64,000 nt of DNA from an uncultured Clostridia bacterium (GCA_944393605.1 CALYAO010000044.1:101576-165575), one strand, 5' to 3'; positions 8,050 to 17,497 are shown, counted from the first letter of the stretch. A program made the numbers and translations. The notes: generated by a model from the sequence alone, not told the origin.

Positions 8050-9243
8050 TTATTTCATATCTTCCTGCAGCTGCACAAGCGCGCGCTGCAGCTGGGTGTC
8101 TTCTTCGGGCGCAAGCAGCAGCAGATTCTTCTTCTGCTCCGCATCCACTTCCACCAAAACGTCGGGCGTGAGGCCGATGCCGTCGATGCAATTGCCGTTG
8201 GGCGTATAATACCGCGAATCGGTCAGATAGATGTTGGTGCCGTCGTGCAGGTCATAGCTGGATTGTCCGACGGCCTTACCGTAGGTTTTGGTGCCCACCA
8301 GCTTCCCGATGCCGAGCGCCTGCACACTGCCCGCAAACAGCTCGGATGCACTCGCGCTTCCCTCGTTGACCAAAACAACGAGCGGAACGTCTACCGCGTC
8401 TTGCTGCGCATAGTAGTCTTGGCGGGAGCCATCATTCTTCATGCTGTATGCCATGAGCTCGCCCTTGGGCACGAAGAAATCCGTGATCCCCAAGACAACA
8501 TGGGCATATCCGCCGGGATTGTTGCGCAGGTCCACGATGAGACCTTGGGCTCCCTGGGATAGGACATCTTCCAGCCCCAGCGCGAAATCCTCCAGCGTGT
8601 TGGCACGAAATTCGCTGATTTTGATGTATCCGATGTTCTCCGCCAGCATCTTGGTGGAGATGGTCTGCATGGTGATCTCGCCCCGTGCCATCTCAAATAC
8701 GAGGGGGGATGCCTCCCCTTCCCGCTGTACCGTAACATGGACAATTTCGCCCTCTGCCGCATTGTCCCCCCGCAGGTAGTCTATGATGTCGGGATAGGTC
8801 TCAAGGCTGGTCTGGATGCCGTCCACCTCGATGATCTTATCCTGCGGCAGGATGCCGGCCTGCTGGGCGGGTGATCCGTCATATGGCGCGACAACGGTGA
8901 GTTCTTCGGTCTCCGCATCGAACAGGACGCTGATCCCCAGGCCGATATAGGTGTCCTTTTGTTCCTCCTGATAGTCCGAATAGACCTCACGGTCCATGTA
9001 TGCCGAATAGGGGTCTCCCAGACTGGCAATCATGGCGCTGATCGCAGCGTCCTCCATTTGCGTGCGCTGCTCTTCATCCAGCTGGTTCACATAGTTGCGC
9101 TCGATAACAGCCTGGGCACGGTCTAGCTTTCCGCCGGGCAAAAGGCCGCTTCGGGACAGCGCAAAATAGCCGATGGAGGTTCCAATGAATACGACAGCGG
9201 CCGTGATGACCGCTGTGATGGTGATTTCAACTTTTCTGGACAA
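8050..9243 (-). CDS. Carboxy-terminal processing protease, S41 family (CtpA/CtpB-like)
   Basis: This 397-residue membrane-anchored serine protease has an N-terminal membrane segment (about 8-30), a PDZ domain (about 95-175) and an S41 catalytic domain. The catalytic serine lies in GSASASE (295-301) and the general-base lysine is K323 in TYGKA. Family members cleave exported substrates at the C-terminus; CtpB of Bacillus takes part in sigmaK activation during sporulation, and sigK is in this window. The start is TTG (complement of 9241-9243). A coiled-coil M23 hydrolase lies just upstream in the same direction, an arrangement common in Clostridia together with ftsEX. Confidence 0.92.
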   Translation of the reverse strand: MSRKVEITITAVITAAVVFIGTSIGYFALSRSGLLPGGKLDRAQAVIERNYVNQLDEEQRTQMEDAAISAMIASLGDPYSAYMDREVYSDYQEEQKDTYIGLGISVLFDAETEELTVVAPYDGSPAQQAGILPQDKIIEVDGIQTSLETYPDIIDYLRGDNAAEGEIVHVTVQREGEASPLVFEMARGEITMQTISTKMLAENIGYIKISEFRANTLEDFALGLEDVLSQGAQGLIVDLRNNPGGYAHVVLGITDFFVPKGELMAYSMKNDGSRQDYYAQQDAVDVPLVVLVNEGSASASELFAGSVQALGIGKLVGTKTYGKAVGQSSYDLHDGTNIYLTDSRYYTPNGNCIDGIGLTPDVLVEVDAEQKKNLLLLAPEEDTQLQRALVQLQEDMK

Positions 9244-9398
9244 ATGATACCACTTCTTCCCTTGATGTACGATTCTATCGCGTGTCAGACGAGGTGGCGG
9301 ATAACCAGCAGGAGTCTGCAGACGCCCCGTCTTTTATTGTACGATGGTATAATGGCAAATATGCGCATACCAATATTTTACAGTCGTCATAGAGCCCG

Positions 9399-10571
9399 TC
9401 AACCGACGTATTCAAGCGGGTTGCGTTCAACGCCGTTTACCAGCACCTCAAAATGCAGGTGAGGTCCTGTGGAGACACCGGTACTGCCGACGCGTGCAAT
9501 CTGCTGCCCTTGCGAAACCGTTTGACCGGCACTGACGAGGAGGGAACTGTTGTGTCCATACAGCGTCGCCATGCCGTTGCCGTGATCGATCACGACGCAA
9601 TTGCCATACCCGCCGTTCCAGCCCGCAAGGGTTACGGTTCCGCCCGCGGAGGCATATACCGCGGAGCCGTAGCTGCCGCCGATATCGATACCCGAATGGA
9701 ACCGCTCCACGCCGTATACGGGGTGTGTCCGCGTGCTGAATTGGCTGGTGATATAGTGGGAACTGGGCAGGGGCCAGATAAAGGCGCCGCCGTTCTCGTT
9801 GGAGATGAAAGCGGGCGCATTAGACGAGCTGCGGGACAGGGTAGGCGTAAGCTGGGCCTTGAGCGCCTGCTCCTGCTCTTCCGCTTCCGCAATGGCGGCC
9901 TCATAGGCCTCCATATCGTTCTTGAGCGCTTCGATGAACTGTGTTTTTTCCGCTAGCTTGGCATCCAAAGCGGCTTTTTTGTCCGCAACCAGCGAACGGG
10001 CTTCTTCCTGTTCCGCTTTGCTGGCCTCAATCTCCTGCTTGGACTGCACCACGCCATTTTTGAGGGTCACCATCTGGTCAATGATGGCTTGGTCGTGTTC
10101 GGAGATCTCTCTTAAGGTTTCCATCCGCACTAAAAAGTCAGACAGACTTTCTGCCTCCAGCAAAATGTCGATATATGTCGAAACGTTGATTTCGTCCATG
10201 GCGCGCAGGCGCTTACGAAACGCTTCGTCTTCCTTTTCGATATCCGCCTCATACTGCGTAATCTGCGCCTGTTTTTCCGCAATGCGCGCATCCGCATCCG
10301 CAATGATGGCGTCGATGCCCGAAAGTTCGTCCTCCAGGATGCTGATTTCGGTGTCCAGTGCGTCCTTTTCGGTGATGGCATCTTCCCTCTGGGCCTTTGC
10401 CTCATTGAGCTTTTCCAGGTTTTCCTTTTTGGACTTGGTTGCCTCATCCAACTTCTGCTGGACGGACGAAGTCGCTGCGTTGGTCACAATACCAGGTACC
10501 GCTGTGCCCCAAGTCAGCATGCCGGATAGCAGCAGTATGCCGCAGCTTTTGATGATATGACGTTTCTGCAT
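9399..10571 (-). CDS. Secreted coiled-coil M23 murein hydrolase (PcsB/EnvC type)
   Basis: The protein has 390 residues: a signal peptide cleaved near NAATS (about 33), a long coiled coil rich in Ala, Glu and Lys (about 35-240), and an M23 domain with H292, D296 (HSGID) and the H371-L-H373 pair. This is the architecture of the hydrolases or activators controlled by FtsEX in many bacteria. ftsEX lies at the left edge of the window, separated by some 8 kb. It starts at 10571 behind GGGGAGGA and lies between two S41 protease genes on the same strand, likely one transcription unit. Confidence 0.9.
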   Translation of the reverse strand: MQKRHIIKSCGILLLSGMLTWGTAVPGIVTNAATSSVQQKLDEATKSKKENLEKLNEAKAQREDAITEKDALDTEISILEDELSGIDAIIADADARIAEKQAQITQYEADIEKEDEAFRKRLRAMDEINVSTYIDILLEAESLSDFLVRMETLREISEHDQAIIDQMVTLKNGVVQSKQEIEASKAEQEEARSLVADKKAALDAKLAEKTQFIEALKNDMEAYEAAIAEAEEQEQALKAQLTPTLSRSSSNAPAFISNENGGAFIWPLPSSHYITSQFSTRTHPVYGVERFHSGIDIGGSYGSAVYASAGGTVTLAGWNGGYGNCVVIDHGNGMATLYGHNSSLLVSAGQTVSQGQQIARVGSTGVSTGPHLHFEVLVNGVERNPLEYVG

Positions 10572-10608
10572 GGTTTTCCTCCCCTTTATCTGCTGTCCTG
10601 CTGCCCAT

Positions 10609-12117
10609 TTATGACTCGTCCCTGGGAGTAGGCGGTGTTTCTATGATGGTTTTCATCTCCTCCGGGCTCTTGAGCATCTGGATAGCTGTATCAAACGGCG
10701 TATCGATCACCCGCTCATAGGTTTGAATCTGACTTTCCAGGAAGGTCTGGGTGGTAATATCCATGACGCCATAGGGGTATAGCCCCGCATTGCGCTGGAA
10801 GGTGGTCACAGCAACGACCAGCTCCTCATCATATACATCATTGATCTCCCCAACCTCATATCCAAAGAGGGAAAGCCGCTCCTTGATGGCCAAAACGCCC
10901 GGACCGGTGTCCCCCAGCTGATATTTCTCACTGTAGGTGAACGGCGTAAGCGTTGACTCATCAATGGGCTCATAGGTGTATTTGACCTTGAGGTGGGGCG
11001 CGATGCCACGGTGGTGAATGTTGTTGCCGCTCGGGGTCAGGTATTCCCCAACCGTCAGCTTGATGTCTCCCAGGTTCATGTCGCCATAGTTGATGAGCTG
11101 CATGAACTCCTGAATGGTGGCCTTGCCATAGGTGGTCTCTCCAATGATGATGCCCAGGTTATTGTCCATGATGGCACCGGTAAACACCTCGGCGGCGCTG
11201 GCGGTATACCCGTTGACCAGCACGGCCAGGTTGTACTTGGGCTCGGTGAATGTTGCAGTGGAATAATATGTCTGATCTCTTAAATCGTTGGTGAAATCCA
11301 CCTGGATGAGCGGCAGGCCTTTGGGAACAAACATACTTAAGATGCTGGTGACGGAAGAAAGGTATCCGCCGGGATTGTTTCGCAGATCCACCACGATGTC
11401 TTTGATACCCTGTGCATCAAAGGAAGCAAGAGCCTTGGCCGTATCTGTGACAGCGGTATCATTAAACTGAGAGAGGACGAGCACCCCGATGTTGTCCTCC
11501 GTGACGCTGTATGCAATGGGGGAGGCATCCACCGCGGCACGCACCAGATGAAACTCCTGATATTCCCCGTTCCGGAGGATACCCAGCGTGACACTGGTTC
11601 CGGCATCGCCCTGGATGCGCTCCTGCGCCATGGCAATGTCAAAGTTCTTGGCGTCTTCCCCGTCGATGGAGGCAATCTGATCCTCCGGCATGAGGCCGGC
11701 CTCCTGCGCCGGAGAGTTGGGGGTAATTGCGGTGATGGTGACATAACCGCCCTTGCGCTCGACGGTCACACCGATGCCGACGTAGCTGCCTTCGGTCTGA
11801 TTGATGAAGCCCGAGAGCTCATCCTGTGTGAAATACATGGAGTTTTCGTCCAAGGAGTCCACGACGATCCCAATCAGCTCTTCCAATAGCTCGGGGTTTT
11901 CCTCCATGAGCCGAGTGATCACACTTTGGTAGATTTCGTCTTTTGGATAGTCAAACTTATAGTGCCGTTCTAACATTTCGATGACGCCATTGAGGTAGTA
12001 GGCGTAAAATGCCTTTTCCTCCTCGGTGTATTCTTTGGCATAGACGCCCAAAGAAGATGTGATGGTCAGTAGGACTGCGACGCATGCCGCCAGCAGGCCT
12101 TTGAAACGCTTGCGCAT
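10609..12117 (-). CDS. Secreted S41 protease with C-terminal peptidoglycan-binding domain
   Basis: The 502-residue precursor has a signal peptide (1-27, cleavage near VYAKE), a helical lead, a PDZ domain (about 108-195), an S41 protease domain with catalytic serine in TASAAE (305-310) and K332 in TYGKA, and a PG_binding_1 domain (about 400-465, with GDTGPGVLAIKERLSLFGY). The last domain should tether the protease to the wall. ATG 12117 follows GAGAGGG and leads directly into the signal peptide. It is the first gene of the block with the M23 hydrolase and second S41 protease, behind its own promoter. Confidence 0.92.
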   Translation of the reverse strand: MRKRFKGLLAACVAVLLTITSSLGVYAKEYTEEEKAFYAYYLNGVIEMLERHYKFDYPKDEIYQSVITRLMEENPELLEELIGIVVDSLDENSMYFTQDELSGFINQTEGSYVGIGVTVERKGGYVTITAITPNSPAQEAGLMPEDQIASIDGEDAKNFDIAMAQERIQGDAGTSVTLGILRNGEYQEFHLVRAAVDASPIAYSVTEDNIGVLVLSQFNDTAVTDTAKALASFDAQGIKDIVVDLRNNPGGYLSSVTSILSMFVPKGLPLIQVDFTNDLRDQTYYSTATFTEPKYNLAVLVNGYTASAAEVFTGAIMDNNLGIIIGETTYGKATIQEFMQLINYGDMNLGDIKLTVGEYLTPSGNNIHHRGIAPHLKVKYTYEPIDESTLTPFTYSEKYQLGDTGPGVLAIKERLSLFGYEVGEINDVYDEELVVAVTTFQRNAGLYPYGVMDITTQTFLESQIQTYERVIDTPFDTAIQMLKSPEEMKTIIETPPTPRDES

Positions 12118-12187
12118 GGTACCCTCTCCGTTCCTATGTAATCGATCCATCCAGTCCACATGATACAAAATGACGATAGATACTATA

Positions 12188-12216
12188 AGTATAGCACATC
12201 GGGCCAAGAAAGCCAA
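12188..12216 (-). promoter_or_regulatory. Promoter of the S41/M23 envelope-protease block
   Basis: On the minus strand TTGGCT (12216-12211), a 17-base spacer and TATACT (12193-12188) form a good sigmaA promoter 70 bases before the start at 12117. Confidence 0.8.
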
Positions 12217-12244
12217 GCGACGGGCAGCAAAATTCACAAATTTG

Positions 12245-12281
12245 TAAAAAAAGAAAGGCCGCTCAAGAAGCGGCCTTTCTA
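12245..12281 (-). terminator. Terminator of the sirtuin gene
   Basis: A perfect 12-bp stem (12252-12263 with 12269-12280) with a 5-base loop is followed on the minus strand by T residues. It separates the sirtuin from the protease block. Confidence 0.92.
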
Positions 12282-12285
12282 TACG

Positions 12286-12999
12286 CTATGAAACCTGCAC
12301 CGCACCGAGGAGCGCCCCAATACTGCCGCGGAACAGGTAGTCCGCTCGGCTGTCATAGGGCGTTGGGGTACGGTTGATGAGAGTGAGCTTTTGTCCTTGG
12401 TAGTAGGTGATGAGCCCTGCGGCGGGATATACGGAAAGGGACGTTCCGCCCACCAGCAGGAGATCCGCCTCCGAAATGGCGCGGATGGACTCGTTTAGGA
12501 TGTGCTCATCCAGCCCTTCTTCGTACAGCACCACGTCGGGCTTGATCATGCCGCCGCACGTGCACCGGGGGATGCCTTCTGCGGCCGCAATATAGGCCGC
12601 GTCATAGCTTCGGCCGCAGGCCATGCAGTGGTTGCGGTGCACCGACCCATGCAGCTCCAGCACGTTCTTGGAGCCCGCCAGCTGATGCAGGCCGTCGATG
12701 TTTTGGGTAATGACGCAGATGAGCTTGCCCGCCCGCTCCAGCTCTGCCAGTTTGCGGTGCGCCGCGTTGGGCTGTGCGTCCAGTGCCAGCATCTTGGTTT
12801 TGTAGAAGTCATAAAATGCCGATGGGTTTTCCAGAAAAAAGCTGTGGCTGACGATGGTTTCGGGCGGATAGGCATACTGCTGGTTGTACAGCCCGTCTGT
12901 GCTGCGAAAGTCGGGGATGCCGCTTTCGGTGGATACGCCTGCGCCGCCAAAGAATACAATGGCGTTGCTGCCGTCAATGAGTTCCTGTAATGTCGCCAT
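12286..12999 (-). CDS. cobB: NAD-dependent protein deacylase, sirtuin family
   Basis: Sirtuins remove acyl groups from lysines using NAD+. The 237-residue protein has the NAD site GAGVSTESGIPDFRS (19-33), TQNID (98-102), the catalytic histidine H117 in LHGS and four zinc cysteines (C125, C128, C146, C148). The ATG at 12999 is preceded by AAAGGAGG, while the open frame further upstream lacks a start site. The next upstream gene on the same strand is a CoA-disulfide reductase/rhodanese fusion 240 bases away; that GC-rich gap shows no clear promoter, so cotranscription is possible. Confidence 0.95.
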   Translation of the reverse strand: MATLQELIDGSNAIVFFGGAGVSTESGIPDFRSTDGLYNQQYAYPPETIVSHSFFLENPSAFYDFYKTKMLALDAQPNAAHRKLAELERAGKLICVITQNIDGLHQLAGSKNVLELHGSVHRNHCMACGRSYDAAYIAAAEGIPRCTCGGMIKPDVVLYEEGLDEHILNESIRAISEADLLLVGGTSLSVYPAAGLITYYQGQKLTLINRTPTPYDSRADYLFRGSIGALLGAVQVS

Positions 13000-13241
13000 A
13001 GGGAAACCTCCTTTGTTGTATGCCGGTTGGATATCCGCTTGGTCGGGCCTGCGGCTGCCACAGCCTGACAGAGCACCTGGCCAGCCCGTCTTGTGCCGGC
13101 GTGACACGTGTGTGCAGAGCGGTAGGTTCGCTGCGCCACCGGGACGCGTCTCACGCGCGGTCTTGCCCCAAGCTGGACGGCGCCCGCAGCGCAAATGCGC
13201 CATTGGTGCGGCTTTGTGCGGCGCGCGCCCTGCCTTGCCAT

Positions 13242-14888
13242 TTATGATTGGCTTGCAGCCTGATCCTTCTGGGCGGCCTCATACAGGAGGTAGCCGCCGC
13301 TTAAGTTGAATACCGTAAACCCATGCTGCATGAGGATGCGCTGGGCGATATATCCCCGCTGGCCCACGCGGCAGTAGGCATAGATCGGTTTGTTTTTGTC
13401 CAGTTCATCCAGCCGGTCCCGCATCTCGTCTAACGGCAGGTGTACCGCGCCGGGGAGGTGCCCCATGCGGAACTCGCCCAGGGTGCGGACGTCCAACAGG
13501 GTGGCGTCTTGGGGAATGCTGGAAATATCTTCCAAATAGAAGGGGCGCATCAGCCCGTCTAGGATGTTGCCCGCCACATAGCCCGCCATGTTGACGGGAT
13601 CCTTGGCGGAGGAGAAGGGGGGCGCATAGGAGAGCTCCAGCTCCTGCAGGTCATACACCGTGAGGTGCGCGCGCAGGGCGGAAGCGAGCACGTCGATGCG
13701 CTTGTCAACGCCCTCCTGTCCCACAATCTGCGCCCCCAAGATATACCCTTCTGGGTCAAACAGAAGTTTTACGGTCATCATGGTACCGCCGGGGTAATAG
13801 CCCGCATGGGAGGGGCTGATGGTATAGCATTTGCGAAAGTCCGCGCCCCGCCCAATGAGGGCCTCTTCGCTCTCCCCCGTCACGGCGGCGGTCAGACGGA
13901 ACACCTTGGCGATGGCGGTACCCTGCGCGCCGGTGTATGCAGCGTCCCGTCCGCACACCACATCTGCCACGATGCGGGCCTGCTTGTTGGCCGGGGAGGC
14001 CAGCGGCACGATGCGGGTCTGCCCGCTGACGACATGGGTGACCGAAACCGCATCCCCCACCGCGTATACGTCGGGCACGCCGGTGGTCATGCGGTCGTCC
14101 ACCAGGATCTCTCCGCGCGGGCCCAGGGGGATGCCGCTCTGGGCAAGAAAGCCCGTCGCCGGCGCCACCCCGACGCTCAAAACCACCACATCGGCGGGAA
14201 TGCATGTGCCGTCATTTAGCCTGACCTCCCGCTCGGTGATCTCCTGTGCCGTGCGGTCCAGATACAGCGCGACGCCGTTGTCCCGCAGGTGGTTGTGAAC
14301 GGCATGGGCCATGTCCGCATCCAGCGAGCCGATCACATGTGCTCCCGCTTCCACCACGCTGACCGACAGCCCGGCATGTGCCAGGTTTTCTGCCATCTCA
14401 AGGCCGATGTATCCGCCGCCGATCACCGCCGCCGTCTTGGGCGCATTCGCATCCAGATAGGCCTTGATGCGAATCGTATCGGGAACGTTTCGCAGGGTGA
14501 ACACGTGGGGCAGGTCCGCGCCCGCAATGGGCGGCCGGATGGGGGAGGCGCCGGGGGAGAGGATGAGTTTGTCGTAGGACTCGGTATACCGCTCTCCTGT
14601 CTCGTGATTTGTGACCGAGACGGTCTTTTGCACCGTATCCACCGCCGTGACCTCGCTGTTGACCCGGACATCGACGTGAAACCGGGCACGGAAGCTCTGT
14701 GGCGTCTGGAGCAGCAGCGCAGCCTCCTCCTGGATGACGCCGCCGACGTAATAGGGCAGGCCGCAGTTGGCAAAGGAGATGTGCGGCCCTTTTTCCAGCA
14801 TCACAATCTCCGCGTATTCGTCGTTGCGCCGCAGCCTTGCCGCCGCACCGGCACCGCCTGCGACCCCGCCTACAATCACTACCTTCAT
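13242..14888 (-). CDS. CoA-disulfide reductase fused to a rhodanese domain
   Basis: The 548-residue flavoprotein begins with the FAD motif VVIVGGVAGGAG, has the single redox cysteine C42 in FANCGLPYYVGG that marks CoA-disulfide/polysulfide reductases, a second nucleotide-binding motif AAVIGGGYIGLEMA for NAD(P)H, and the DAYAVGDAV-type second FAD motif (here VYAVGDAV). The last 100 residues are a rhodanese domain with active-site C506 in YCRVGQRGY. Known relatives reduce CoA persulfide, polysulfide or CoA disulfide; the rhodanese cysteine would carry the sulfane sulfur. ATG 14888 follows GGAGGGAC. It neighbours the sirtuin gene. Confidence 0.92.
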   Translation of the reverse strand: MKVVIVGGVAGGAGAAARLRRNDEYAEIVMLEKGPHISFANCGLPYYVGGVIQEEAALLLQTPQSFRARFHVDVRVNSEVTAVDTVQKTVSVTNHETGERYTESYDKLILSPGASPIRPPIAGADLPHVFTLRNVPDTIRIKAYLDANAPKTAAVIGGGYIGLEMAENLAHAGLSVSVVEAGAHVIGSLDADMAHAVHNHLRDNGVALYLDRTAQEITEREVRLNDGTCIPADVVVLSVGVAPATGFLAQSGIPLGPRGEILVDDRMTTGVPDVYAVGDAVSVTHVVSGQTRIVPLASPANKQARIVADVVCGRDAAYTGAQGTAIAKVFRLTAAVTGESEEALIGRGADFRKCYTISPSHAGYYPGGTMMTVKLLFDPEGYILGAQIVGQEGVDKRIDVLASALRAHLTVYDLQELELSYAPPFSSAKDPVNMAGYVAGNILDGLMRPFYLEDISSIPQDATLLDVRTLGEFRMGHLPGAVHLPLDEMRDRLDELDKNKPIYAYCRVGQRGYIAQRILMQHGFTVFNLSGGYLLYEAAQKDQAASQS

Positions 14889-15039
14889 GATGTGTCCCTC
14901 CTGCTATATGGTGTAAGATGGGTGTATTTGTCCGTATAAAACGAGCATCGTCTTTTATCACCCCTATTATACCACGGCGCACCAGGGAATAAAAGGGGCA
15001 CTTGCGAAATTGTCCCCCGCTTTCTGCATCGGTTTCATA

Positions 15040-15073
15040 AAAAAATCAGACATGGCATTTGCCATGTCTGATT
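15040..15073 (-). terminator. Terminator of the secreted Glu-rich protein gene
   Basis: A perfect palindrome of about 14 bp (AATCAGACATGGCA with TGCCATGTCTGATT) is followed on the minus strand by a T run. Confidence 0.9.
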
Positions 15074-15083
15074 GCGGATGGGG

Positions 15084-15629
15084 TTATTCTGCGGGTGCTT
15101 CTGTAGAAATATCTGCGCTGTTCGTCGGAGCCTCTGCACTGTCCGTCGCGGCCTCTGCGCTGTCCGTCGGGGCCTCTGCGTTATCCATCGGACGGCCTGG
15201 CCCCGGATGCTTGCCGCCCATCGGGCCGCCGGACATCCCGGGACCTTTTCCCGCGAGGATTTCATCCGCTTCCTCTTGGGTCAGTTCACCGCTTTCTACT
15301 TGCTCCTGCAGCTTTTGCTCCATTTCGGCTTTCCGTGCCTCCATTTCCGCCTGCCGCTCTTCGTATTCCGCCAGCATCTGATCGGCCTCTTCCTGGGTCA
15401 GCTCCCCATTTGCGACCTTTTCAGACAGGGATGCCGCAAGCTCCTCTGGCGTTTGGGGCGCCATCCGCTCCTCCCGCTCGGGCTTGGGTATCTCCACCTC
15501 CGCGCCGCAGTTGGGGCAGGTGAGGGTGTGGCCCTGCATGGTGGCAGCGGCGAACGCCACCGACCCTGCGGCAATGGCGATGGTTAGCCCTGCCGCACCT
15601 GTGACCCAGGCAATGGTTTTTCGTCTCAT
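15084..15629 (-). CDS. Secreted or membrane-anchored Glu-rich protein of unknown function
   Basis: The protein has 181 residues and no family was recognised. A hydrophobic N-terminus (about 7-28) looks like a signal peptide or anchor. It is followed by one CPNCG knuckle and a charged coiled-coil stretch with an internal duplication: VANGELTQEEADQMLAE near residue 82 recurs as VESGELTQEEADEILAG about 35 residues on. The C-terminus is a low-complexity tail with DSAEA repeats. Start choice is between ATG 15629 (AAGGA nine bases upstream, chosen) and ATG 15638. It has its own terminator. The repeated GELTQEEAD unit resembles small helical modules of SHOCT-like and calcium- or metal-sensing proteins, but this is weak. 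Confidence 0.6.
   Translation of the reverse strand: MRRKTIAWVTGAAGLTIAIAAGSVAFAAATMQGHTLTCPNCGAEVEIPKPEREERMAPQTPEELAASLSEKVANGELTQEEADQMLAEYEERQAEMEARKAEMEQKLQEQVESGELTQEEADEILAGKGPGMSGGPMGGKHPGPGRPMDNAEAPTDSAEAATDSAEAPTNSADISTEAPAE
15118..15180. repeat. Three tandem 21-bp repeats in the Glu-rich protein gene
   Basis: Units 15118-15138, 15139-15159 and 15160-15180 differ by only a few bases and encode seven-residue repeats of the type DSAEAPT. Such in-frame repeats can expand or contract by slipped-strand mispairing without breaking the frame. Confidence 0.85.
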
Positions 15630-15878
15630 AGACTTCATCCTTTCTATCCTGTGCCGGTATGGCACCTGTTTTTTTGCGGCAGAGCAGCGCCGGACGGCGG
15701 TCTGGTCGCTTCCTGCTCGCAGAACCAGTGTAACAGGCGGATGTGATAGGCGCATGATCATTGGATGAAACCTGCGTCATTTCCCAGTTTTCACCAAACG
15801 ATCATCCGATGAACAATGTGCAATCAAGGAATATATGGGAAATTGATAGATAGCGGCCCATTCTTCTAAAGCTGCTAC

Positions 15879-15971
15879 TTGAATTTTTTTCGCTCTTTTG
15901 ATATAATCATCGATGTGGAACCAACGGGTGAGCACCTACCGTATGCAAGAAGGCTGTTCTTGCATACGGTA
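15879..15971 (+). promoter_or_regulatory. Promoter and hairpin leader of the MATE exporter gene
   Basis: TTGAAT (15879-15884), a 17-base spacer and TATAAT (15902-15907) precede a leader with a perfect 15-bp stem (15937-15951 with 15957-15971), a 5-base loop and a following ATTTTGATTT tract. It looks like an intrinsic terminator placed just before the ribosome-binding site, so it probably attenuates the exporter gene. A short open frame starting at ATG 15913 runs through the hairpin and into the exporter frame. The rest of the gap 15639-15878 shows no gene. Confidence 0.75.
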
Positions 15972-15999
15972 TTTTGATTTCATGAGAGGAAACGACAGG

Positions 16000-17349
16000 A
16001 TGAACAAGCGGCATATAAACGGGTTGATGGATATTGCAAGCGTATTGCTACAGTTTAGTTTGCCATTGATATGCAGCGGGATATTGCAGCAGCTTTACAA
16101 CTGGGCAGACGCTTTTATCGTTGGAAATGTCGTAGGTGAATTGGCGCTGGCAGCGGTTGGAGCAACAACGACCATTGTCAATTTTTATGTGACCGCTATC
16201 ACAGGATTTACATTGGGCTTATCCATTTTCACTGCCCAGAAGTTTGGAAGCGGAGAAATGACATCCATTCCCCAAATTTTATCGACCTTTTCCGTTTGTT
16301 TGGGAGGCGTATTTCTGTTTCTTGCAGGGCTTGGCATGCTGCTGACATCGCCATTGCTACATCTGCTACATACAACACCCGATACCATCCTGTTGGCAGA
16401 AGCATATTTAAAAATCATTTTTTTAGGCATTCCATTTCTTGCCGTGTATAATGTTTATTCCGCTGTGCTGCGGGGCATTGGTGACAGTAAAGCACCTTTT
16501 TATTCGGTTTTACTATCCTCTGTGGTCAATGTGGTTTTGGATATTATCTTTGTGGCATTTTGTCATTGGAGCGTCGCAGGTGCGGCGGTTGCGACGGTCA
16601 TTGCGCAAGCAGCCATGACAATCTTTTTGGTCCTATACAGCGTGAAAAAACATCCTATTTTACGATTTGCGTTTCATAAGAGAACGTTTGACAAAGCGAT
16701 GTTTTTACAGGGCTGTCGCTTTGGCGTACCGCCCATGCTTCAATCCAGTGTCAGCGCTATTGGGAGCCTCATATTGCAGAACTTTATGAATGGATTTGGC
16801 ACGCAGACCGTGGCAGCGGTTACAACAGCATACCGGGTAGACTCCATTGTCATGGTTCCTATCATCAATCTCGGTTCTGGTATTTCTACTCTTGTAGCGC
16901 AAGACTCTGGCTCTGGGTATTCGAAACAAGCGAAGAAAACCCTGGCCGTTGGTACAGGCATCATGATCGTTGTTTCCTTGCTTTTGACAGTATTGGTCAT
17001 TCCAACGGGAGGCCACTTGATTGCGATCTTCGGCGCTGGGCAAGAAGCAATTACAATAGGTGATAACTTTTTTCGCAGAATTGCAAGCTTTTATCTGATT
17101 TATGGACTTGCTACAGCTGTCCGCAGTTATTTGGAAGGGATCGGGGATGTTGTTTATTCGAGTTTCGCGGGAATGGTATCGTTAATCAGCCGTATACTCG
17201 CCTCTTATGCTTTTATTGCGATATTTGCAAACATGGTTATTGCCTATGCGGAAGCCTTTTCATGGGTGGTATTATTGTTGCTATATATTATCCGGTTCGT
17301 TTGGAAAGAATGGAAAAACAAAAGAGAAGCCGCTGATCCAGCAGAATGA
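16000..17349 (+). CDS. MATE-family multidrug efflux transporter
   Basis: This 449-residue protein has about twelve hydrophobic segments in two similar halves and typical MATE phrases near the N-terminus (SLPLICSGILQQLYNWADAF, IVGNVVG). MATE proteins export cationic drugs or toxins in exchange for Na+ or H+. ATG 16000 is preceded by GAGAGGA and AGGA. The gene is visibly richer in A and T and uses different codons from its GC-rich neighbours, suggesting recent horizontal acquisition. It is a single-gene unit with its own hairpin leader and terminator, which fits inducible control by its substrates. Confidence 0.92.
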   Translation: MNKRHINGLMDIASVLLQFSLPLICSGILQQLYNWADAFIVGNVVGELALAAVGATTTIVNFYVTAITGFTLGLSIFTAQKFGSGEMTSIPQILSTFSVCLGGVFLFLAGLGMLLTSPLLHLLHTTPDTILLAEAYLKIIFLGIPFLAVYNVYSAVLRGIGDSKAPFYSVLLSSVVNVVLDIIFVAFCHWSVAGAAVATVIAQAAMTIFLVLYSVKKHPILRFAFHKRTFDKAMFLQGCRFGVPPMLQSSVSAIGSLILQNFMNGFGTQTVAAVTTAYRVDSIVMVPIINLGSGISTLVAQDSGSGYSKQAKKTLAVGTGIMIVVSLLLTVLVIPTGGHLIAIFGAGQEAITIGDNFFRRIASFYLIYGLATAVRSYLEGIGDVVYSSFAGMVSLISRILASYAFIAIFANMVIAYAEAFSWVVLLLLYIIRFVWKEWKNKREAADPAE

Positions 17350-17394
17350 AATCAGCAGCAAAAGAAAGTCTGCTGAAAGGTATGTTGGGAAGCC

Positions 17395-17427
17395 AAAAAC
17401 CCCCGCTTTTTTGCGGGGGTTTTTGTG
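17395..17427. terminator. Bidirectional terminator between the MATE gene and rnhA
   Basis: AAAAACCCCCGC and GCGGGGGTTTTT form a strong stem with A and T runs on the two sides, so it can end transcription from both convergent genes. Confidence 0.92.
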
Positions 17428-17497
17428 ATATCGCTTGGAGCCGGAGATACGAGGGAATATACGCTATGTATCATCCGTGCATCCGCCTTTTTAACGG

